64,000 nt of DNA from Ceratorhiza oryzae-sativae (Eukaryota > Basidiomycota > Agaricomycetes > Cantharellales > Ceratobasidiaceae). The stretch is from contig JARWMV010000252.1 of the NCBI GenBank assembly GCA_030998015.1, forward strand, positions 1 through 64,000, in the 5' to 3' direction. The notes under the pieces were generated by a model. The model had not been told where the DNA came from. It made no database searches and saw nothing but the letters and a program-made list of their open reading frames with translations. Both the position numbers and the translations under genes were made by a program. Positions 55,617 through 64,000 of this stretch are shown here, piece by piece (position 1 is the stretch's first letter; each line of letters opens with the position of its first letter).

Positions 55617-58600
55617 ACATTGACAGAGCAAATGTATCAAGTGAAACCAGTACAGACTTTGAAATATATGCTGTAGACAACATGTCCCCTTTAAATATAT
55701 ATTTTGTCACATCTCAAGTCCCATCCACTCCAGAAAATAAAAGCATCAACCGTATGCAAACCATGCACGGTTGGGCAATGATTGACTCAGGCACATCCTC
55801 ATGTTTTATACACCCACACCTAGTCAAACAATATTGAATACCCACTTACAAAAAGAAAAATCCAAAAAGATTAAAAGTTATTGATGGTTGTGAAATCTCT
55901 TCTGGTATTGTTGATACAGAATGTGTTTTTATTCTAGAAATAGGTAGTCATAAAGAACAATTGGTTTGTAATGTAGCAGACATAGGTAGACACACTTTAG
56001 TACTAGGAATGTCATGGCTCAAATTACATAATCCAAATATTGACTGGCCAAACAAATATGTTACCTTTGACTCAAACTTTTGTATAAAAAATTGCGTTCC
56101 TGCTTCTAATGTAGTTCTTGGCAACATTGGTGGTGTCTTTGACCCATTTGATGAAAACCTAGGAGGTGTTGAGGCTTACCAACCTCTTGAAGGCATCCTT
56201 AGGGACCCTGGAGGTGTTGTGGTGTCAAAACCACTTGAAGGCATCCCAGAGGAACTCCGAGACTATGTGGACATATTTTCTGAGGACAAAGTGACAGAGT
56301 TACCTCCTCACCGTCCATATGACCTTGAGATAGTCCTCAAGGATCAAAATGCACCAGTAAAAGGACTGGTATACCCCCTTCACCCTTCAGATGATGAGGA
56401 ATTAAGGAGAATACTCAAAGAGCAGTTGGACAAAGGGTTGATCAGGCCCTCCAAATCACAATACAGCTCTCCAGTAATCTTTGTTCCTAAAAAGAATGGC
56501 AAAAGAAGGATGTGTGTCAATTATCGTTCACTTAATTCCAACACAGTATGAAGCACATATCCCATACCCCTCATTTCCACCTTGGTAGAGAAATTGAGAG
56601 GAGCACATGTATTCACAACTCTGGACCTTAAATCTGGCTATAATCTGGTCAGAATTAAAGAAGGAGATGAATGGAAAACAGCATTTAAAACAAAATACAG
56701 TCTATTTGAATACTTGGTCATGCCTTTTGGTCTTTGTAATGCTCCAGCCACATTCCAGAACTTCATGAACAAGATCTTCAGGGATTTACTAGATGTGTCA
56801 GTTATAGTATACCTTGACAACATACTTATATTTTCTAAAAACCCTGAGGATCACACAAAACATGTTCAGGAGGTGTTATCCTGACTTAGGAAACACCAGC
56901 TATATTGCAACCTGGAAAAATGTGTCTTCAACACTTCTGAAGTGGAATACCTAGGTGTAATTGCCAATGGCGAAGGAGTCAAATCAGACCCTAAAAAGGT
57001 CACAGAAGTGGTTAATTGGGAAACACCACATACCGTAAAAGAAGTGCAGGCAGCTCTTGTGTAAAGATGTCCCTTGGCAATGGGGTAAGAATGAGGAAGC
57101 ATCTTTCCAAATTCTGAAAAAAGCACTAGTCGAATCTCCTGTCTTAATCCAACCAGATGTCACAAAGGAATTTATACTGGAATGTGATGCATCTGACTTT
57201 GCCACTGGAGCTATTCTTAACCAGTATGGCAAAGATGGTAAATTACATCTGGTAGCCTTCTATTCCAAAACTCTATCACCAGCCAAATGAAACTATGATA
57301 TACATGATAAAGAATTACTGGCTATGATACAAGCATTCAAAGAATGGCATCACTTGCTTGAAGGATCTGAAATCCCTGTCTTGGTACTCTCAGACCACAA
57401 AAATCTAGAGTTCTTCCAGACAAAAAGGGACTTAAACTGCAGACAAGCAAGGTGGATGGGCTTCCTGGCCAACTACAATTACAGAATCAAGTACAGAAAA
57501 GGGTCACAAAATGGAAAAGCTGATATACTATCTTGACAAGAATCACTTTGGAGAGAGGCAGCTAAAGAGGGGGGTGAAACCCTGCCGCTTATCAGCCCTG
57601 AGCTTTTCATTTCAGCAATCCTCACTGACCATTCCCTCAATGATCTAATCAGGGATGCATTACCAGATGATAAGACTGTATCAAAGATTCAAAAGTCCCT
57701 CAAGGAGAACATTCCAGTTAAAGGCTGGCGTCTAGAAGATGACTTGTTGTACTACCATGACTGCATATACATACCAAACAAGTCAGAAATCAGACGAGCG
57801 GTCATAGAAAGCCAGCATGACAATCCTGCAGCAGGGCATCCAGGGCATTTCAGGACACTAGATCTCCTATCTTGAGATTACTATTGGTCTGGAATGAAGA
57901 AATCTGTTGTTAATTATATTCAGGCATGCGACTTGTGTATCTGGAACAAACACTCAAATCAAGCCCCTCCTGGTCTCCTACAACCCATAGACTTACCAAA
58001 TAAACCCTGGGAGGAAATCACCTATGACTTGATCACTGGATTACCAATGTCAGAAGGATACAATGCAATACTCACAGTGGTGGACTGATTATCAAAAATG
58101 GTACACTTTATCCCCACACACTCAGGAGCCACTGCAGTAGATGTTGCAAATCTATTCATAAACTTTGTCTGGAAACTACATGGATTACCCTGAAAAACCA
58201 TATCTGACTGAGGCCCTAACTTCAATGCCAAATTCCTTTGCCAACTGTACAAATGTCTAAACATTGAACTGAATTACTCTATGGTGTACAGACCACAGGT
58301 TGACAGGCAAAGCAAAAGACTAAACCAATTTGTCAAAATATATCTTTGTCACTACATAAATCATAGACAGATGGATTGGGTAGCAGCATTGCCTATGGCG
58401 GAATTTGCATATAATAATGGGAAGCACTCAGGATCAAACTACTTGCCGTTCTTTGCCTGCTATGGTTACAACCCAGATTTCACTGTGGGTAATACCAAAG
58501 AAAGCCAGGTACCTGCTGCCAATCAATATGCTGAACACCTCAAAGAAATCCAAGAAGAGGCCAAGGCTGCTCTAACAATTGCCAATTGAACATACTCCAA

Positions 58601-58713
58601 ATATTATAATCAGAAGCATCATGAAGCACCCAAGATTGAAGTCAGATCAAAGGTTTTCCTAGACAGCTCAAATATCAAAACCATACGCCCTTCTAAGAAA
58701 TTGGATAACAGGC
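55600..58713 (+). pseudogene. pol of retroelement B, heavily mutated
   Basis: -1 frame relative to gag. Protease WAMIDSGTSSCF; RT with [13 protein letters not shown] and [10 protein letters not shown] (Asn in place of the second Asp, as in copy A); RNase H CDASDFATGAIL; integrase HPGHF ... CDLC, ITYDLI. Stops at 55835, 56549, 56882, 57287, 57534, 57871, 58086, about 58190, 58208 and 58587, mostly TGA at expected Arg. About 71 bases are deleted near 57045, between KEVQ and QLLCKDVPW. Confidence 0.85.
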
Positions 58714-59237
58714 CATGGTGTCAAGTTGGTGTATTTTATCTAAGTGCACAGGACTTTCCCACACTTAGTGGCATTCCGAAGCGTATTTTAGGCAAGTTCT
58801 GTCAATTTTGACGTCTAGAAGGCCGAATTTCGGCATATCAAGTGTGGGTTTGACAGCATATTTGCACTTTCAGAAGTATGTTACTGCACTTATAGAATGT
58901 CCTTATAGGGTCTAATTTGATACCCCAGGCCCGAGGAGTTTCAAAAGTCCAGGCACATGGATTTCAAAAAGTCCAAGGCTCTAAGCATGCAAGAAGATTA
59001 GATGCGAGGATCAAGATATATAGATATAAAATATGGGCACTGAGCTGCACAATCAGCAGATGGCTAATGATACATGGGGATGATACGCTACAAGGATTGA
59101 AAATACAAGCAGTGGACTACAAATGAAGGGTATCGAACGAAAATGGGTGACCGAGGGAGAAAGCAAGTGGTGAAAATGAATAACGAAAAGTGCAAAGCGC
59201 AGAACAAAAAGAGGAGAGGAGAATATGCATATTGTAA
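58714..59237. other. Left flank of the Tnp2 transposase gene
   Basis: Begins abruptly where retroelement B stops. No ORF of note. It could be the untranslated end of the Tnp2 element, but a terminal CACTA motif was not found with confidence. Confidence 0.4.
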
Positions 59238-62200
59238 TCATTCGAGTTCAGGATTGGGGATTCCTGTGTCATTGTTGAACTGCGTACGCGCACCATTTGT
59301 TCGGTCAACAATTGCCCATGTGTTTCTCCTGCCAACCCTTACCCTTCCAACAGCGGCCTGTACCACACCCAAATTGATTATTTTGGTGCTCCCAAGTCGA
59401 TTGTATGTGACAAGGGGATTCTTGGGCTTTGAAGCATCAAGCCCGTTAGTGTTGCAGTCCTGCATGAGAGCGAGTAAGTACTCTACGTGTTTGCTGCAAG
59501 GCTGTTAGCATATGCAAAAGCGAGCAACTGAAATCCAACTCACTCTGGACTCCGAATGAACTTGATATAATAGATTTCTTCTACCCAGGCATAGTATATC
59601 CAACATACTGCTTGATCTGGATAGAGCAGGTGCTGAGCGTTGTGGTCTGGCAGCCCCTCGTACTAACAAAGTATTTATTAGTAACCAACAATGGACAAAT
59701 GTGAAAAACATACCCATATGAACAAATTATTGCAGGCGATAGCGCTCTTGCGAACAAGACCAGATGTGCAAACCTGATCTCCCATGCTTGCCATCCAGAA
59801 TCAGCTGTAGCGCACCAATGTAGTAAAATCGAGCTTGATGATAAGTTCATCAAACATTGGTCATGGGCCCTGTCCATGCGGAGGCCCCTCTGCAACCCCA
59901 AAGTATCAGGTCATCTGCAGCTGGAGTTCGATAGGCGGCGAGGAATCTCCTTTGATGGTTGGCCAAGTACAAGGTCCTTGTCTTGAAAGAATTTATGAGC
60001 CAGTAAGTACCTGTTAGGTGATGCAATGAAAGCTTAGAATCTCACTGAAATCATATATCTTTTCTTTTGAAGATATCAGCTCGCTGTGCTGAAGTACCAA
60101 GTTGGTCAGCTGCTTCAGGAGATGCAGTAAATTGTGCACCTTTGCCACAATCTGCATTTGTGCACGTTGCCGGATGAAGTTGTTGAGGGTGTCAAATGGT
60201 CGAAGTTGGTTTGAAAGTGCTGGCTGAAGCAGATATCTGCAGAACCACTCCATGATGAATGACCAAGTCAACAGAAGCGGGCCGGTGCGCTGAATGTAAT
60301 GCGGTATGTGTAATAGTGCATGGATGGTTAGGACACAAGTCAGGAGCCGATCGTGATCATAGTGGTAATATAGTCTGATTAGCTGGTCAGTTAAATGGGG
60401 AAAAATAAATATCAGTTAGCACAGGCTCACCTTTCGTAATCCTGGACCCAATCATGAATCTTCTGTTCAAGTGCATCCATGTCCGCCAGTGATATCTTGA
60501 ATTGAAGGCACCAGATGATGATTTTGCACATGGCTAAGAAATGCCTGGAATGATTTGTTAACAAATTGATCAAATGACAAGCAAGAAACATACCTGTAAT
60601 ACTCCCGACAGAGTTTACCATTGAGTAAGATCAGGGCAAGATACATGAACCAGAATGAGTAGGCCTTGGCCTTGTAGCGACTCATGTCCTTGTTGATATC
60701 TGGCAGGGTCCCAACAAAATCTGCCAGTATAGTCTTCATTGCATCAGAGGTTAGTTTTCCAATTACCTTCCATGCATCGCAAGGCACATGGTACACCTCA
60801 TGCCCATCAAGCCACTTGAACTGGTCCTTCCAAAGGTTAACGATATTTGGCACCAGGTTTTTGAAGATGAGGTGCATCATCTCATACAGAGCACAACTCG
60901 CAAGATCGAGTGAGCCGAGATCAGCAAGTAACAGTTGGCCATTGATGCCAGTCACTTGCCAATCTGAGCTTGTCACCCGACGCATGGCTCCATTGCAAGG
61001 TCTTGATAAGTCCTCAAAAAGGTTATCTGGCTGTGTGGAATTAAGCTGGTGGGGTCAAAAACGGGCTCACCCAGTGCAGTTAGAGGGATGTAATAAACTT
61101 GACCACCCTGTGGCAAGTGGCAAGTGGCAAGTGGTACCTTGTATCAAGCAGGTTCGACATGGCGTGATCCCATTGTGACCTTTAAGCATCAGCAACTTCA
61201 AGATGGCAGGAATGTCACCAAAAAGGATAATAATGAATGCGCGCAGTACAAAGAATGTTCCATTGCTGACAAGAACCTCTTCGTCAAAAGCAACCCTGCT
61301 TGTTGCAACACCCTCAGCAAGCTCTAGAAGTTCTTCAACGAGCAGGGCAAGGAAAGAATTTATATCCTTACATTCCTTTGGTCCAGGGATGACACCAATG
61401 CAGATGATATTCTTGAGGCGATACCAGATCAAGGGATGAAGGTTATAGTTAACAAGGATCAGAGGCCATGCAGTTGAATCTGTCTTTGCCCTTTGCTTGA
61501 ACAGAGAAAACCTGTCAGTTCCCAGTCCCAGTGCAATGTCGTTGGGGTTCTGAAAGAAACAATATGGATCCTCCTCAAATACCTTGGTAGCCTTCAAGGT
61601 TTGATACAGCTGGCCATCAAAGACATCTGAGATCTTCCCAGGGTTCCAAAGTCACCACTCGTCATGCTTGGTGCGATGCTGCATGTTCTTGATAGAGGTC
61701 GTGTTCTGGAAGAGGCCGATTAGCTGGGGAATAAGGGGTATATACCAAAACAAGCGACAAGGTTTGCCCTGTGCGTTGAATCGAGGTTCTTTGCACTCAG
61801 GACAGTTGGCCTTGTCTTGATGTTTGCCGACATAGCAGACACAAGAGTTGATGCAGCAGTGGTATGGGCAAGACTCTAGGCCAGAAAGAACCTTGAGATG
61901 ATGCCATGCAACAAAGTTGCTTGGGAGTCCCAGCTCTTCGCAGGTGTGCAGGTGCAGGTTGTTGTACACCATGCAAGAAAAATGTGTGCATTGATGGGCA
62001 GCCAAGAATGAGAGGGTCTTCCTATCATGGGGTGTCAGGTTCTGGACAACTAACAAATAGTTAGTTAGCTGAGTGGCAGAGTTATTTGAGAGCACCTTAC
62101 ATATATCTTGCCACTCATCCTGGGCAAGCTCGCCAAGGTGGTCTTGTAGCTTCTCCCAAAGCTCATCGTCATTCATTTCCGGTTCGGCCTCTGGATCTAA

Positions 62201-63222
62201 TCCCCATTGTCCATCGTTTTCGCAGAACTCAGGTTCAGCACTGCTAGCATTGGATGCACCATAGTCAGATCCTGGGGGGGCAACAGGGAGATCGTCTGGG
62301 TCAAAGTCATCAAGCTCTGTGAGATCCTCCTTGCCAAGATCTGCAAGGTCCTCGACCAAGCTATTCCAGTCTTCGACAGCTATTGGCTGTTGGTTTGCAG
62401 CCAGCTCGCGAGGGGCAGGTATATCTAGCAGGAAGATTAGCTGTTAAAGGGCCTGAAACGACAGTAGGATTATTCACCTGGGTGTGGAACAAACAGGTCG
62501 TCCCTGTTGTCTAAGTCCATATTGTCATAATCAGCGTCAGCAAAAGCATCTACACCAGGGTACGTTTCTGAGCAAGTAACAACAATAAATAAGATTGTTG
62601 ACTTACTGTTATTGTTGTCATCATCGTCCACATCTTCCAGCGCAATCAGAGCATCAAGGTCAATGTTGGGTGGCCCATCCAGGGGGGGTTCAGCCTGGCC
62701 GAGGACGGGCTGAGCTTGATTGGGAGCAGGAGCAGGCCCAGCATGGTGAAGAGGCTCAATGTGGTCAAAATCGGGCTTGTTGTGATCAAAAGGGGGCTCG
62801 CCGTGGCTGAAAGCAGGCTCATTGTGGCCAAAAGCGGGTTCGTTGTGGTCAGGTGGAGCTGGGCTGCCATTGTCATGAGCTGGACCAGTGTTGTTAAAAG
62901 CCATGCCACCCTCTCCACCTTCAACATCAGCTCTGTCATCTTCAAATTCACCAAGGTTGAGCTTGTTCTCAGCATCCACAGCATCAAGGTAGGCCTGAGT
63001 TTCCCACTGCAGGTCCACAAGGTGCCGACAGATCTGCTGGTTGCTGAGGTCATGTCGATTGCAGCAGGGGCAGATGGCCATAGCTGGAGAGGGGTGTGCA
63101 GAACAATAAGCAGCAAGCAGCCATTTTAAAGTGTCGTCAAGGGCAAGTTGAAGTCGGCTTGGTTGAGGGGAATGACTTAGTGCCAAATCCTGGGGCAGCA
63201 CAGCCACAGCTCCTTGATCCAT
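59238..63222 (-). pseudogene. Tnp2-type (CACTA/EnSpm) transposase, recently disabled
   Basis: Reads on the minus strand from MDQGAVAVL (63222), with the CPCCNRHDLSNQQICRH zinc-like N-terminus usual for fungal Tnp2 proteins. An acidic region holds a run of HNEPAF-like repeats. The Tnp2 core follows: CYVGKHQDKANCPECKEPRF, FWYIPLIPQLIGLF, DIALGLGTDRFSLF, GHNGITPCRTCLIQG, YEMMHLIFKNLVPN, HALLHI and FIMEWFCRYLLQPAL, joined by short introns and ending NNDTGIPNPELE at 59238. Two lesions: a TGA at 61652-61654 in HDEW(stop)LWNPGKISD, where Arg is usual, and a 7-bp tandem repeat (61111-61134) that shifts the frame before the expected VYYIPL block. The rest remains open. Confidence 0.8.
61111..61134. 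repeat. 7-bp tandem repeat (TGGCAAG x3 plus TGG)
   Basis: Three exact copies plus three bases. Lies in the Tnp2 coding region; 7 is not a multiple of 3, so unit number sets the reading frame. Confidence 0.85.
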
Positions 63223-64000
63223 GCCTCTACCTCAACAGCAACCTTGACGACAGCCACAACCAGCCTGGACCCATAGCATTCTCCCTTCCTGCAATCTAGC
63301 CCCACAAATAGATCAATACAGGTGTACTATGTAGGTGAGCACAAAGATTGAGAAGAATCAGCTTAGCTGATGGCCAAATTATTAGCTCTGACCAAGGCGA
63401 AAGATTTGGGCATGGCAGATGGCCACTCAAATCCCCTAGTGTTGATGCAAAGTGATCCCAGCAAGAGTCCTATTACCCTCGTCTCCGACACCTCTTTTCT
63501 TTTTTCTTGCCTCAAGCACCTTGACATCATGTCGTTCTCCACCACCCTTACTGCCACCTATGGTGCCCGCATCTGAATCTGCCCTCTTCCCCATACACTA
63601 TGCCTGCAACAACCCACTAATACTGTCGACAATTGCCTGCTCTGCTATTTTCTGCTGTTCCTCTTCTGGTCTGCCCACTGCTCCACCACTCATCTCCTGT
63701 TTGGATCCAAAACCCCTCAACTGTTCCCATCATGCCCACCTCCAGGCTGATTTATTCATTTACTGCTCGACTGGCACTGCCCGCTGGTGCATGCCCACAC
63801 CCTCTACCACATATCCTGTAGCTAAACCAAGTCTCCCATATCTGGCACCCTGTCCGATTCTGTTCCCCCCCTTTTGCAATCTCAACTTGAAGCTGAGATT
63901 TAATTTGCAGTGCGTACAGTCTACCCCGCCACTGTGCACCTAGCTTATGTATATTTTTAACTCAGACGATGAGTTCACAACTTGGATATGAATGTGGAGG
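63223..64000. other. 5' flank of the Tnp2 gene, no gene recognised
   Basis: C/T-rich stretch with only low-complexity ORFs. Probably the promoter side of the Tnp2 element; the element's right end is not visible. Confidence 0.4.

Larger units (their letters stand above)
53425..58713 (+). mobile_element. LTR retroelement, copy B (older, 3' truncated)
   Basis: Same family as copy A: 5' LTR, self-type primer site, gag and pol up to the integrase C-terminal part (SKKLDNR). Similarity to copy A ends at about 58713 in mid-pol, and the chromodomain, polypurine tract and 3' LTR are absent from the window. It has more stops than copy A and one internal deletion in RT (about 57045). Confidence 0.9.

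Noticed and set aside
1..64000. CRISPR arrays, tRNA or rRNA genes, operons with ribosome binding sites
   Set aside because: None seen, and the splice-rich gene structure shows eukaryotic nuclear DNA where CRISPR arrays and Shine-Dalgarno sites are not expected.

Overview
The window is nuclear DNA of a filamentous basidiomycete. Genes carry many 45-60 bp GT-AG introns and very short exons. The gene set is agaricomycete-like: BTB pseudogene, clitocypin-type inhibitors, fused-style molybdenum cofactor locus, Tf2/chromovirus-like retroelements and Tnp2 transposons. The overall texture is closest to Rhizoctonia/Cantharellales. That taxonomic guess is inference from protein style; no database search was possible.

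Layout. 1-2286: 3' part of a TAP-like alpha/beta hydrolase. 2747-7601: a secreted M14 carboxypeptidase gene flanked by two clitocypin-like inhibitor genes; a third inhibitor gene lies at 22780-23489. 9323-11506: molybdenum cofactor locus, MoaA-like ORF followed by MoaC-like ORF (MOCS1/cnxABC layout). 12614-13207: FKBP12. 13636-19717: three tandem paralogues of an unnamed single-pass membrane protein with a Cys-rich ectodomain and a Pro-rich tail. 23831-27972: TMCO4/DUF726-family hydrolase. 28811-29604: BTB pseudogene. 38759-39491: small secreted protein. 41402-42692: GNAT acetyltransferase. 43768-45483: CDK/Cak1-like kinase. 45563-51482: condensin SMC4.

Mobile DNA. A Tc1/mariner element (29863-37780, TA duplication) is split by a chromodomain Ty3/gypsy retroelement (30957-37262, 5-bp duplication GTGAG). 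A second, older relative (53425-about 58713) lacks its 3' end, and LTR debris lies at 51744-53079. A Tnp2 (CACTA-type) transposase gene fills 59238-63222 on the minus strand. A pogo/CENP-B-like transposase remnant is at 21129-21545.

Two points stand out. First, both retroelements have a perfect 12-base match between the primer-binding site and the predicted 5' end of their own mRNA, the arrangement used by Tf1/sushi self-primed elements. Second, their decay is dominated by CpG loss: nonsense codons are mostly CGA to TGA, the reverse transcriptase YxDD box reads YLDN in both copies, and paired LTR positions read TG in one LTR and CA in the other. The host side offers a conserved-intron trio of clitocypin-like genes around a carboxypeptidase, and the uncharacterised membrane-protein trio.
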